Assembly: GCA_902799875.1 (NCBI GenBank)
Contig: CADCCH010000005.1
Span: 65,384-129,383, forward strand
DNA from: an uncultured Bacteroidales bacterium
GTDB lineage: Bacteria; Bacteroidota; Bacteroidia; Bacteroidales; Paludibacteraceae
DNA: 64,000 nt
Direction of reading: 5' to 3'
A program made the position numbers and the translations under genes. Numbering within the stretch: the stretch's first letter is position 1; each line of letters starts with the position of its first letter. The notes below the pieces were generated by a model. It was not told where the DNA came from, did not search any database, and was given only the letters and a program-made list of their open reading frames with translations. Below, piece by piece: positions 1 to 9,015 of the stretch.

Positions 1-1268
1 CGTTCCGCCGTATCTTTGATATACACCTGCCGGATAATGACATCCGGGATAATGGCGATAGAGGCTGTAATATCTTTGATGAGTTCCGCGCGTTTAAAAG
101 GATCATCTCCTGCTTCTTTATAGAGTAGTGCAGACTTGAAACGAATAAAATCCGTTTGGTGGTCAGCGATATACTGAATGAACTCCGTTGAGTCGTGACT
201 TTGCGCATAACTGTCCGGATCTTCACCGTCCGGTAAGAGTACTACCTTGACGTTAAAGCCTGCCTCTAGGAACATGTCAATACCTCGCAATGCCGCATGG
301 ATACCGGCAGCATCCCCGTCATAGAGGACTGTGATGTTAGACGTAAAGCGCTTGATGAGCCAAATCTGCGGTTTGGTCAGTGCTGTACCACCACTGGCGA
401 CAACATTCTCTATACCCGACTGGTGCATGGAAATAACGTCCATCTGTCCCTCTACCAGATAACACATATCCAGACGTGCAATGGACTGCTTGGCTTGGAA
501 AAGACCGTATAGTTCATTCGTCTTCGAGTAGATAATAGAATCAGGCGAGTTAACGTATTTACCTACATTGTCTTTCTTCTTGAGAATACGTCCGGCAAAG
601 GCAACGGGTTTACCGCTAACGGTGAATATAGGGAAGATGACTCGATCGCGGAAACGGTCATATAGTCGACCATCTTCACTCTTACCAACAACACCGACAC
701 CTATCTTCGTGTCCACATTATTGGTGATAAACTCCTCTTTAAAGCCCTGTTTGACTAACTCTTTGGCAAGCGGACTGCCCTTTTCAGGCGAGTAGCCGAG
801 TTGGTACTTGCGGATGATATCATCACGTAGTCCGCGTTCACGGAAATAACCCAGACCTATGGCTTGCCCCTCCTGCGTCTCCCACAATTGTTTCTGAAAC
901 CACTTATTGGCGAAGTCGTTGACCACAAACATCGACTCTCGATTATCCTGCCGCTGCTGTTCCTCCGCGGTCATCTCACGTTCCGGCACTTCGATATGAT
1001 ATTTCTTTCCGAGTTGCTTAACCGCCTCCACATAAGAACACTGCTCGATCTCCTTGATGAAACCGATAGCGTTTCCGCTCACGCCGCAGCCGAAACATTT
1101 GTATATTCCTTTGGAGGGACTGACGGTAAAAGAGCCCGTCTTTTCATTGTGAAAAGGACAAAGTCCGATGAGGTTCGCACCGCGTTTACGGAGCGTAACA
1201 TAATCGCCTACCACCTCTTCTATCTTGGCAGCTGCATGGATACGGTCTATGACATCTTTGGGTATCAT
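1..1268 (-). CDS. dnaG: DNA primase DnaG (3' end beyond window)
   Basis: Synthesises RNA primers at the replication fork. The N-terminus MIPKDVIDRIHAAAKIEEVV leads into a CHC2 zinc-binding domain (CPFHNEKTGSF followed by YKCFGCGVSG) at about residues 37-65, then the TOPRIM catalytic core with LVEGQMDV and a downstream YDGDAAG acidic motif. About 422 codons are present and the DnaB-interacting C-terminus is cut off by the window edge. The ATG at 1268 overlaps the TGA of the upstream OstA-like gene as ATGA, so it is the last visible member of a four-gene leftward operon. Identification is firm. Confidence 0.96.
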   Translation of the reverse strand, partial: MIPKDVIDRIHAAAKIEEVVGDYVTLRKRGANLIGLCPFHNEKTGSFTVSPSKGIYKCFGCGVSGNAIGFIKEIEQCSYVEAVKQLGKKYHIEVPEREMTAEEQQRQDNRESMFVVNDFANKWFQKQLWETQEGQAIGLGYFRERGLRDDIIRKYQLGYSPEKGSPLAKELVKQGFKEEFITNNVDTKIGVGVVGKSEDGRLYDRFRDRVIFPIFTVSGKPVAFAGRILKKKDNVGKYVNSPDSIIYSKTNELYGLFQAKQSIARLDMCYLVEGQMDVISMHQSGIENVVASGGTALTKPQIWLIKRFTSNITVLYDGDAAGIHAALRGIDMFLEAGFNVKVVLLPDGEDPDSYAQSHDSTEFIQYIADHQTDFIRFKSALLYKEAGDDPFKRAELIKDITASIAIIPDVIIRQVYIKDTAE

Positions 1269-2851
1269 GGTCGGGTTATACTTTCAGTTTTACGGAACAC
1301 ATCTTGCGGGTCTGTCGGTCTGGCAGCCTCTTCCCAAAAGAAAAGTGTCAATCGGTCTCCTCCTTCGGGTATCTGGTCCATGGGATACATAACCCCTGTG
1401 GTCTCTTTGGTAAAGCGCATGTGATGGATCTGCTGGTTCTCCACGTACATACGGATAAAACTGCTTTCCGTAGTGTTCATTCCCACATAATCACCGCTTT
1501 TCTCTTTGGCATAATAGATGGTAAGGGCATTACCGTCCGTATCCACGGTCTTGACTTCTCCTTCAATGAGATAGGCGATGACTTGCTTGCCGGACATCTG
1601 GTTGAAATACTCCAGCGTGTCATGCATAACGCACAATGCATTACCGATACCAACCGCGTGCTCCACGGCACCGTTGACGATATAAACGGTTATACTGTCT
1701 GCTGCTATCTGTTGGTTCTCCGACCAGCAAATGGGATCCGTATAGAGGTGCATTGTAGAGTCCGAGCCCAAATACACAAGCGAGTCACAGACCATCTGCA
1801 TATCGTCGCGGAAGACGCGTACCCCATAATATGCTCGGGCGCGACGATAGGTGCTGTCGGTTAGCGTACTATCTGCCTGCAAGATACTGTCCGAATAGTG
1901 CAACTCTTCGGTAAAAAGCGTGTCGGCATGGATATAGGCCATATGATCTTCGTCCGACCAATCTATCATCAGCGCACTATCTGTAGCGTACCCGCGGCTG
2001 TCATCTTCCCACATCTGACCATACTCTCCTGTGAGTGTAATCTTCTGCACAGAGTCACTCATCATCATCTGACCCAGCACCTCTCCGAAACCTATCTGTT
2101 TGTCATAATAGATGGTGTCGCCGGTCATCATTTTACCTTCTATATGGTGCACCACGGAGCGGTCGAGAAGCATGGAACGTTCGGTACTGGTGTTATACCA
2201 GCCACGAGACGAGTGGATATCTGTCTCTTCATCGTAGATAATCTCCGTCGGACTAACGATGTCCGCAATCTTCGTCTCCGTGTTATAGAGCAAGGTATCC
2301 GATGTCAGAATGAAATTCGGATTGGTCAACACCACTTCTCTACTGAAGACCGCCTGATTCGTATTAGGTCTGTAGTTCCCTCGTATAGAGACCAAAGTAT
2401 TCAACGAGTCACGCACCTCTCCTCCAAGGAAATAATACGCTACTCCGGCAACACGGTCGTAGTTGAGACTGTCGGTCGTGAGAATGGTCGGATTCTCTTT
2501 CGCGCGACCGTGTACAAGGCGCACATGCTGACGCATGCGTGCCAGTTTGCGGTTACCGTCATAGTAGAGCTTATCACAGAAACCCCGCAGCGTATCTCCC
2601 TGCACAAAACGTACGTGACCGAAAGCGTCCAAGGAGTTAGAACCCTCGTAGAAATACGCGGAGTCGCAGTACATGAGGGCATCCTCGTGACGGAAGATCA
2701 CATCATCGCGCAAGATTTGGGCATCAGCAATGCGCTCCTCATCAAAACTCAGGTTCGATGCTCGCTCCAGATAAACCATGGTCTGACTATTCAGGGGAGC
2801 AAAAAGCAAAGAGCAAAGCGCAAAGAGTACTATGTTCCTTAATGAATCCAT
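1265..2851 (-). CDS. OstA/LptA-like periplasmic LPS-transport protein
   Basis: A 528-residue secreted protein: signal peptide (residues 1 to about 22, ending LNSQ), then long beta-rich OstA/LptA-type repeats in which phrases such as DTLLYNTETK and DSLVYLGSDS recur. OstA/LptA proteins bridge lipopolysaccharide across the periplasm; the long single-protein form is the usual Bacteroidales version (family knowledge). It overlaps the SurA gene upstream by 13 nt and dnaG downstream by 4 nt, so it is translationally coupled to both. The pairing with two SurA-type chaperones suggests an outer-membrane biogenesis operon. The exact role in LPS export is inferred. Confidence 0.85.
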   Translation of the reverse strand: MDSLRNIVLFALCSLLFAPLNSQTMVYLERASNLSFDEERIADAQILRDDVIFRHEDALMYCDSAYFYEGSNSLDAFGHVRFVQGDTLRGFCDKLYYDGNRKLARMRQHVRLVHGRAKENPTILTTDSLNYDRVAGVAYYFLGGEVRDSLNTLVSIRGNYRPNTNQAVFSREVVLTNPNFILTSDTLLYNTETKIADIVSPTEIIYDEETDIHSSRGWYNTSTERSMLLDRSVVHHIEGKMMTGDTIYYDKQIGFGEVLGQMMMSDSVQKITLTGEYGQMWEDDSRGYATDSALMIDWSDEDHMAYIHADTLFTEELHYSDSILQADSTLTDSTYRRARAYYGVRVFRDDMQMVCDSLVYLGSDSTMHLYTDPICWSENQQIAADSITVYIVNGAVEHAVGIGNALCVMHDTLEYFNQMSGKQVIAYLIEGEVKTVDTDGNALTIYYAKEKSGDYVGMNTTESSFIRMYVENQQIHHMRFTKETTGVMYPMDQIPEGGDRLTLFFWEEAARPTDPQDVFRKTESITRP

Positions 2852-4182
2852 CCGGGATATTCAAAATCGCAGCCCTGCCAATCCGGGTCGATCTGCACGT
2901 AAGTGGTTTTTTGTTTTTTCAAAATCCAGTTGTGTATAAAATCCGCACTGAGTTTGGCTTCCAGCATGGATTTGATAGCTTGAAAATCATCCGTCAGGTT
3001 AGCCCGGTGCACATCGGTCTTTTTGGCGACCCGCACGATAGCGCACACCTCACGGTTCTTAGTCTGGTCCATCATAACAAAAGGCTGCGAGACTTCTCCT
3101 TCATGGAGGTTATAAATCTGCTTGGCTATCTCGGGTGCCAGATCCTGATACTCAAAACGACTGCTACCGGTGTTGGGGTTGATCATCAAACCGGCATTCA
3201 TCACCGTGTTCTTATCCTGCGAATAACGGATAACGGCCTGTTCAAAGAGGATACTATCCGATACAATGAGACGACGGATACTGTCTAACTGCTCTATCGC
3301 CTTGACCTTATCCGTTGCACTGATACGCGGACGAAGTAAGATATGCCGGCAGTTGATACGTTCCCCTTTTTTCTCGATGAGTTGGATGATATGATAACCG
3401 TACTCGGTCTGCACAATACGGCTCACACGTTTAGGGTCATTGAGGTTAAATGCCACTTCGGCAAACTCGCTCACCAATTGACCTTTACCGACAAAACCCA
3501 ACTCTCCACCACGCTTGGCGCTCTCCGTGTCTTCCGAATACAAACGAGCTAACATACCAAAATCGGCAGTACCGTTCTGCACACGTTCTGTGAACTCGCG
3601 CAGCCGTTGCTTCACGCGTTCGGTCTCTTCCGCCGGAACGGGCGGTTCAAAACTCAGAATCTGCACCTCCACCTGGGCCGGCATCATCGGGAGGGAGTCC
3701 AGAGGAAGCGAGTTGTAATAACGACGGATGTCGGCCGGGGTCGGTTTGATATCTGCCGTCAGTTTCTGCTGCATCTGCTGGATGATCATTTGATTGCGGA
3801 CAGAGGTCATCATCTCCTCGCGGATCTCCGAACTGGTCTTACGGAAATACTCCTCCATCTTCTCTTTGGAGCCAATCTGGTTGATGTAATAATTGAGTCG
3901 CATATCGACTTGGTGGCTTACCGAAGACTCGTTGGCCTCAACCGAGTCCAAGATAGCTTGGTGCAAGAATAGTTTCTGTACTGCAAGCTGTTCTGGAATC
4001 ACACAATAAGGATCACCATTGATGGGTTGTCCCTCATATTGTGCCCGTAAGCGTTCCTCCTCTACCTCACTGCGCAAGATAGCCTCATCGCCTACAACCC
4101 AAATCACCTCATCAATGATGCCTTGGGCTTGCATCATTCCTGCCAAAAGCAAGAACAATCCTATCACCTTTATCTTATTCAT
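2839..4182 (-). CDS. SurA-type periplasmic peptidyl-prolyl isomerase
   Basis: A 447-residue periplasmic chaperone: signal peptide ending at MMQAQG, an N-terminal SurA-like helical domain, then a clear parvulin domain at about residues 170-270 (VEVQILSFEP, GGELGFVGKGQLVSEFAEVA, EYGYHIIQLIEK) and a second, more degenerate parvulin-like domain (CRHILLRPR). Proteins of this type hold unfolded outer-membrane proteins on the way to the BAM complex. It overlaps its upstream neighbour by 8 nt and the OstA-like gene downstream by 13 nt, consistent with one transcript. Named surA in some genomes; orthology to the E. coli gene is not shown by sequence alone. Confidence 0.9.
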   Translation of the reverse strand: MNKIKVIGLFLLLAGMMQAQGIIDEVIWVVGDEAILRSEVEEERLRAQYEGQPINGDPYCVIPEQLAVQKLFLHQAILDSVEANESSVSHQVDMRLNYYINQIGSKEKMEEYFRKTSSEIREEMMTSVRNQMIIQQMQQKLTADIKPTPADIRRYYNSLPLDSLPMMPAQVEVQILSFEPPVPAEETERVKQRLREFTERVQNGTADFGMLARLYSEDTESAKRGGELGFVGKGQLVSEFAEVAFNLNDPKRVSRIVQTEYGYHIIQLIEKKGERINCRHILLRPRISATDKVKAIEQLDSIRRLIVSDSILFEQAVIRYSQDKNTVMNAGLMINPNTGSSRFEYQDLAPEIAKQIYNLHEGEVSQPFVMMDQTKNREVCAIVRVAKKTDVHRANLTDDFQAIKSMLEAKLSADFIHNWILKKQKTTYVQIDPDWQGCDFEYPGWIH

Positions 4183-5008
4183 AGAACTTAATTTTCTGAT
4201 TTTGCATTGCTTCGTTATACAATCGCTCCCGCTCTTTGTTCAGGAAATCCACCTGACGAGCATTGAGCACAATCTTCTCAATTTGAGGTCGTGCGTACTC
4301 CATCGGCATCTGCTCTCCCCGTAAGTGTTTGTCAGTCACTTGCAAGAGGTATGTTTTGAGCGAATCGGTTACTTCTACATTATTCTTTGCTTTAAGCCGT
4401 GCCTCCAGTTCGGCACGTTCAATAGGTATTTGCACCAACAAATCTGTCGCCGTAAGCCATTTGTCAATAAACAACTCATAGACACTCGCGTTTTGGTAGG
4501 CATATTTCTCGATAGCATCCAGATCCTGTTTCGCCATCCAGCCACGAAGTTTATCTATCTTCGGAGCATCCTTCGGTATGACTAACAAGATTCCTTTCAC
4601 AATACTTTCATCCAACCGAAAACGGTCAGGCATTTGGGCATAAATCTGCGCAATAGTCGAGTCCGCAACGGCCTTTGGCATACGACGCTCTACCAGATAC
4701 TCCTCATAAGCGTGTACGTAAAGCGCGCGACGATAATCCTCCACCAATCGCTCGATTTCTCCATTGGTGCGTGTCTTCGCATTGTCATACACCAAGATAT
4801 CCTTTGCCCATTGACCCACATACTGCTGCACCACACGAGTGCTGTCTTCCGGATCCAGACCGAGCGTCAGCGAATCGAGCGTCGAGCGATAAAGATACTG
4901 TCCGTTCAATTCTACCGCCGCACCGGCTTGTTGCTTCTTCTCCAATGCCGTACAACCGATAAACAAAAACGAGACCAATAACACTATAATAATTCCTGTC
5001 TTTCTCAT
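4175..5008 (-). CDS. SurA-like lipoprotein, parvulin-related chaperone
   Basis: A 277-residue lipoprotein: MRKTGIIIVLLVSFLFIGC gives a lipobox with Cys19. The body is largely helical (YRRALYVHAYEEYLVERR, PIERAELEARLKAKNN) and resembles the chaperone arms of SurA; no convincing parvulin active-site motif is seen. A GTG at 5017 is also in frame, but ATG 5008 gives the better signal peptide and lies 19 nt from the -7 box. It is first gene of the SurA-OstA-DnaG operon. Such paired SurA-like genes are common in Bacteroidales, where the lipoprotein member is often annotated only as hypothetical or peptidylprolyl isomerase. Confidence 0.75.
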   Translation of the reverse strand: MRKTGIIIVLLVSFLFIGCTALEKKQQAGAAVELNGQYLYRSTLDSLTLGLDPEDSTRVVQQYVGQWAKDILVYDNAKTRTNGEIERLVEDYRRALYVHAYEEYLVERRMPKAVADSTIAQIYAQMPDRFRLDESIVKGILLVIPKDAPKIDKLRGWMAKQDLDAIEKYAYQNASVYELFIDKWLTATDLLVQIPIERAELEARLKAKNNVEVTDSLKTYLLQVTDKHLRGEQMPMEYARPQIEKIVLNARQVDFLNKERERLYNEAMQNQKIKFYE

Positions 5009-5027
5009 AAAATTCACAAATTGCGTG

Positions 5028-5059
5028 CAAAATTACAAAATTTCTTGCATATATGCAAA
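5028..5059 (-). promoter_or_regulatory. Promoter of the SurA-OstA-DnaG operon
   Basis: On the minus strand TTTG (5056-5059), 20 nt, then TAATTTTG (5028-5035). This is the Bacteroidota -33/-7 pattern. It diverges from the udk promoter, and the two -33 boxes share a 14-bp palindrome. Confidence 0.8.
5045..5058. repeat. Palindrome shared by two divergent promoters
   Basis: TTGCATATATGCAA is a perfect 14-bp palindrome. Its left end supplies the -33 TTG of udk and its right end the -33 TTG/TTTG of the SurA operon, so RNA polymerase or a dimeric regulator bound here would touch both promoters. Confidence 0.7.
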
Positions 5060-5075
5060 TTTTTTACTAATTTTG
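5045..5075 (+). promoter_or_regulatory. Promoter of udk
   Basis: TTG (5045-5047), 20 nt, TAATTTTG (5068-5075), the Bacteroidota -33/-7 arrangement. About 29 nt separate the -7 box from the udk start. Confidence 0.8.
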
Positions 5076-5104
5076 CAGCCCGAAAAGACAAACAAACACT
5101 TTTT

Positions 5105-5725
5105 ATGTTTATCATCGGCATTGCGGGCGGTACCGGCTCGGGTAAAACAACGGTAGTAAGAAAACTCATCGAACGCCTTCCGAAAGGCGAGGTAGTAGTC
5201 ATCCCCCAAGACTCGTACTACAAAGACAGCAGTCATGTTCCTGTCGAAGAACGGCAGAACATCAACTTCGACCATCCTGATGCCTTCGATTGGGACTTAC
5301 TGACCAAGCATATCGCCTTGCTCAAAGAAAGTAAACCCATCGAGCAACCTATCTACTCCTATATCACTTGTACGCGTTCAAAGGAAACGGTGCATATCGA
5401 GCCGCGTGAGGTGATTGTGGTCGAAGGTATCATGGCTTTACGCGAGCCCAAGATGCGCGATCAGATGGACCTCAAAATCTTCGTGGATGCCGATGCAGAC
5501 GAACGTTTGATTCGTGTTATGAAACGCGATGTCGTAGAGCGTGGACGTACTGCCGAGCAAGTCATCGAGCGTTACAAACGAGTACTCAAACCGATGCATG
5601 AGCAGTTCATTGAACCTTGTAAACGTTTCGCGGATGTCATTGTTCCGCAGGGCGGACACAATAATGCGGCCATCAATATGCTCTCCAAGTTTGTGAAGCA
5701 GCAGCTGCGCGAGAACAAGGATTAA
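5105..5725 (+). CDS. udk: Uridine kinase
   Basis: Phosphorylates uridine and cytidine in pyrimidine salvage. A P-loop GIAGGTGSGKTT sits at residues 4-15, followed by the uridine kinase signatures QDSYYKD and FDHPDAFD and the lid-region arginines in VMKRDVVERGR. The 206-residue length fits the family. ATG 5105 was chosen because upstream in-frame starts lie within or before the promoter. The chromate transporter gene follows after 3 nt. Confidence 0.95.
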   Translation: MFIIGIAGGTGSGKTTVVRKLIERLPKGEVVVIPQDSYYKDSSHVPVEERQNINFDHPDAFDWDLLTKHIALLKESKPIEQPIYSYITCTRSKETVHIEPREVIVVEGIMALREPKMRDQMDLKIFVDADADERLIRVMKRDVVERGRTAEQVIERYKRVLKPMHEQFIEPCKRFADVIVPQGGHNNAAINMLSKFVKQQLRENKD

Positions 5726-5728
5726 CCG

Positions 5729-6271
5729 GTGTTCTTCCAATTATTCCTCACATATCTCAAAATCGGCACTTTCACCCTCGGTGGAGGATATGCCATGTTG
5801 CCCCTTATCCAGCGTGAAGTGGTGGATCGGAAGGGCTGGATTGACGAAGAGGAGTTCCTTAATATGATTGCGCTTGCGCAAGCGGCTCCGGGTCTCATCG
5901 CCGTTAATTCCGCCATCTTCATCGGTTGGCGTGTGGGCGGTTGGAAAGGAGTCTGCGGAGCGGTCTTGGGTGCGGTCCTACCCTCTTTCCTCATCATCCT
6001 TGCCATCGCGATGGTTTTTCAAGACTGGAAAGAACTGCCCGCTGTGGAAGCAGCCTTCAAAGGTATCCGACCTGCTGTCGTTGCCCTCATCGCTGCACCC
6101 CTATTCAAGATGGCCAAATCCGCCAAAATAGGCTGGATTACCGCTCTTATCCCGATAGCCGCAGCCTTGCTTATCTGGCTCGGTCATGTCAACCCCGTGT
6201 GGGTTATCTTAGCAACCATAGTTATCACCTTATGCTCTATCTGGCTCTCTTCATATCGTTCTTCAAAATAG
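5729..6271 (+). CDS. Chromate transporter family protein, half-size, first subunit
   Basis: A 180-residue membrane protein of the CHR family. It opens with FLTYLKIGTFTLGGGYAMLP and has the conserved AQAAPGLIAVNSAIFIG segment, followed by several hydrophobic helices. Half-size CHR proteins occur as adjacent pairs that together equal one full-length transporter (family knowledge). Translation appears to begin at GTG 5729, three bases after the udk stop, and the gene overlaps its partner by 40 nt. The substrate may be chromate or another oxyanion; the sequence does not decide. Confidence 0.85.
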   Translation: MFFQLFLTYLKIGTFTLGGGYAMLPLIQREVVDRKGWIDEEEFLNMIALAQAAPGLIAVNSAIFIGWRVGGWKGVCGAVLGAVLPSFLIILAIAMVFQDWKELPAVEAAFKGIRPAVVALIAAPLFKMAKSAKIGWITALIPIAAALLIWLGHVNPVWVILATIVITLCSIWLSSYRSSK

Positions 6272-6795
6272 GCCTCTTCGGTTTTGGCGGCGGGCTGGCG
6301 ATACTTTCATTGATTCAGATGGAAGTGGAGCGTCATGGCTGGATGACGCAGCAGGAGTTTGTCGATATCGTTGCCGTGAGTCAGGTAACACCCGGACCTA
6401 TCGGGATCAACTGCGCGACGTATGTCGGTTATACGACCGCCGGTTTTTGGGGAAGCGTTTTAGCCACGTCAGCTATTGTACTACCGAGTCTCATCATCAT
6501 GCTCAGTATATGTAAGGCCTATTTCTGGCTTAGCCGTCGCTTCCAAGGAAATCCATACTACGAGCAAACCCTCCGCATGCTCCGGTTCACGGTCATCGGT
6601 CTTGTGGCATCTGCTGCATTGATGCTGATCAAACCGACCAATTTTATCGATTCTACCAGTTGGATTATCTTTGCGGTCGTTGCAGCACTGACCATCTTAC
6701 CGAATTTTGCAAAAAACAAGGTGACCGAGATCATCAGTCACCCTATTCTACTCATTGTGCTCGCCGGTCTTGCCGGCTACTGTATCTACGCTTAA
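6232..6795 (+). CDS. Chromate transporter family protein, half-size, second subunit
   Basis: A 187-residue CHR-family membrane protein with the diagnostic SFFKIGLFGFGGGLAILSLI and VSQVTPGPIGINCATYVG motifs, the second half of the pair. The ATG at 6232 lies inside the preceding gene in another frame, a 40-nt overlap that points to coupled translation and fixed stoichiometry. Its stop overlaps that of the convergent helicase gene by 4 bp, and no clear terminator separates them. Confidence 0.85.
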   Translation: MLYLALFISFFKIGLFGFGGGLAILSLIQMEVERHGWMTQQEFVDIVAVSQVTPGPIGINCATYVGYTTAGFWGSVLATSAIVLPSLIIMLSICKAYFWLSRRFQGNPYYEQTLRMLRFTVIGLVASAALMLIKPTNFIDSTSWIIFAVVAALTILPNFAKNKVTEIISHPILLIVLAGLAGYCIYA

Positions 6796-9014
6796 GCACG
6801 TTCCAGTTTGGCGTGCGTAAGCAGCAATGTCTTCGTGCCTTGGATATCGAAATTGATTTCTATTTTATCATTCTCCGTCACTTCATCACGATAGACGCGA
6901 AGGACAGTGCCAATTCCGAACACACGATGCGAAACGCGGTCTCCCTCTTTCCATGAGGAAGCAATCGGCGTTTGGGCATTAGAGACCGGTGTTTTTGGTT
7001 TTTCGGGCTCCCGAGATACCGGTATCCCGGTAAATCGAGGCGTTGAAGTCTCGACATTTCGCGGTCTTGTCAACTCAAAGAATTGCCGGTCTATATCATT
7101 CAAGAACCTACTCGGAGAAGCAAAATTGAATGTACCATTCCGGAAACGCTGACGGGCAAAACTCAGATAACACTGCTCCATGGCACGGGTGATGGCGACA
7201 TAGAGCAGCCGCCTTTCTTCTTCGACCTCACTCGGTTTGACGGCAAACTGCGAAGGAAAGAGGTTCTCTTCCAAACCAACAATAAACACCACCGGAAACT
7301 CCAAGCCTTTAGCGGCATGCACGGTCATGAGCGTCACCCGTTCGGAGGTGTCGGTCAGGTTCTCGTCCTGGTCAGTTTGCAAGCTGACTTCAGAAAGAAA
7401 ATCGGTGATGGGGGTATAATCGATGCCTTCATTGACACGTTGCTCAACGAACTCGCGGATGGCATTAAGCAGCTCTTGCACGTTCTGCGCACGGTCAATG
7501 CCTTCTTGGGAACGGTCGAGTGCCAAAGCCGTCATCACGCCGGATGTACGGAGTACCATCTCCGTGAAGGCGTACGCATCCAAACTCTCACTCTGCTCAC
7601 TCAGCGAATCCATGTACTGCGCAAAAGCACATAGTTTTTTCATCACACCGGCATTCACATCCAAGCCCGTATCTTCCGGATGACGCATTACGTCAAGGTA
7701 GGATTTATGATGCTCGATGGCGTTGAGCGACACTTTCTTCATCGTGGTCTCGCCGATACCGCGACCGGGAAAAGCATAGATACGCAACAGCGCCTCATTA
7801 TCCCGCGGGTTGACTGCCAAACGCAAATAGCTCAATACATCCTTGATCTCTTTACGTTGGTAAAACGATATTCCGCCGTAAATTCGATAGGGAATATTTA
7901 ACTTACGCAACTCATTCTCTATCACACGGCTCTGTGCGTTCGTACGGTACAAGACAGCAAACGAATCGTAGCCTTTATGCTTCTGTTTCTGGATTGACGT
8001 TGCTACACCCAGCGCCTCTGTACGATCGTCCATATACGGCTGTAAATGCAAGGGCTGACCGGCTTCTTTTTCCGAATATACGGTTTTCTCTATCTGGTGT
8101 ATATTCTTGTGAATAAGCGAGTTAGCCGCATTCACGATGGTCTGTGTGGAACGGTAGTTACGCTCCAGTTTGAAAAGTTGGGCATCAGGGTACTGTTGTC
8201 GGAAATTGAGGATATTGCGTATATCCGCGCCACGGAAAGAGTAGATACTCTGTGCGTCATCGCCCACTACGCAGATGTTGTTCTGCGGCTCGGCCAATTG
8301 TTTCACCAACAAAAACTGGATATAGTTGGTATCCTGGTACTCATCTACAAGAATATACTGAAACTGCTCTTGAATCTGTGTTCGTACTTCGGGGAAAGTA
8401 CGCATCAGTACCAAGGTGTTAATCAGCAAATCATCAAAATCCATCGCATTGGCTGCACGCAGACGCACCTGATATTGCTCATAGACTGTTGCCAATTCAT
8501 ACATCCGCACCTCGCGATCCTCGCGTAACAACTGCTGGTTAGCGCCATACTGCGCCGGACTGATACCGTTGTTCTTGAGCATCGATATACGACTTTGCAC
8601 CGCACCGGGTTTGTAGATTTTCTCGTCCAGACCGCGCTCCTTACAGATCGCTTTGATCACCGATTTGCTATCGGTCGTATCATAGATGGTGAAATCACGC
8701 GTGAAACCCAACTTATCCGCATTCGGTCGGAGTATTTTCGTACACACATGGTGAAAAGTGCCCATCATCAGATAGCGTGCATCATTGGCATCCACCAAGC
8801 GTTGGATACGCTCTTTCATCTCGCGTGCAGCTTTGTTGGTGAACGTCAGCGCCATGATACGACTTGCCGGCACACCCTGCTGCAACAGGTACGCGATACG
8901 ATAGGTAAGCACACGCGTCTTACCCGATCCGGCTCCGGCTACAATAAGGGAGGCACCCTCTGTACAAGTCACAGCCTCCCGTTGGACCGTATTGAGTTGA
9001 TCCAGAAAATGCAC
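6792..9014 (-). CDS. uvrD: UvrD/PcrA-type ATP-dependent DNA helicase
   Basis: A 740-residue superfamily 1A 3'-5' helicase used in excision repair and clearing of recombination intermediates. Motif Q and Walker A (LNTVQREAV, AGAGSGKTR) are at the N-terminus, Walker B is DEYQDTN, then QSIYSFRGAD (motif III), NYRS (IV), TVHAAKGLEFPVVF (V) and VAITRA (VI). The C-terminus carries a Tudor-like segment (WKEGDRVSHRVFGIGTV) as in PcrA. It is last of the leftward ftsK-lolA-trxB-uvrD run, one base from trxB. PcrA versus UvrD naming is arbitrary here. Confidence 0.94.
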   Translation of the reverse strand: MHFLDQLNTVQREAVTCTEGASLIVAGAGSGKTRVLTYRIAYLLQQGVPASRIMALTFTNKAAREMKERIQRLVDANDARYLMMGTFHHVCTKILRPNADKLGFTRDFTIYDTTDSKSVIKAICKERGLDEKIYKPGAVQSRISMLKNNGISPAQYGANQQLLREDREVRMYELATVYEQYQVRLRAANAMDFDDLLINTLVLMRTFPEVRTQIQEQFQYILVDEYQDTNYIQFLLVKQLAEPQNNICVVGDDAQSIYSFRGADIRNILNFRQQYPDAQLFKLERNYRSTQTIVNAANSLIHKNIHQIEKTVYSEKEAGQPLHLQPYMDDRTEALGVATSIQKQKHKGYDSFAVLYRTNAQSRVIENELRKLNIPYRIYGGISFYQRKEIKDVLSYLRLAVNPRDNEALLRIYAFPGRGIGETTMKKVSLNAIEHHKSYLDVMRHPEDTGLDVNAGVMKKLCAFAQYMDSLSEQSESLDAYAFTEMVLRTSGVMTALALDRSQEGIDRAQNVQELLNAIREFVEQRVNEGIDYTPITDFLSEVSLQTDQDENLTDTSERVTLMTVHAAKGLEFPVVFIVGLEENLFPSQFAVKPSEVEEERRLLYVAITRAMEQCYLSFARQRFRNGTFNFASPSRFLNDIDRQFFELTRPRNVETSTPRFTGIPVSREPEKPKTPVSNAQTPIASSWKEGDRVSHRVFGIGTVLRVYRDEVTENDKIEINFDIQGTKTLLLTHAKLERA

Positions 9015-9015
9015 T

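Noticed and set aside
1898..2842. A 314-codon plus-strand frame opposite the OstA-like gene
   Set aside because: Antisense shadow; the minus-strand protein has a signal peptide and family motifs.
6791..6821. Hairpin at the convergent transporter/helicase stops as terminator
   Set aside because: The 10-bp stem has a mismatch and no T run on either strand; it also lies in helicase coding sequence.
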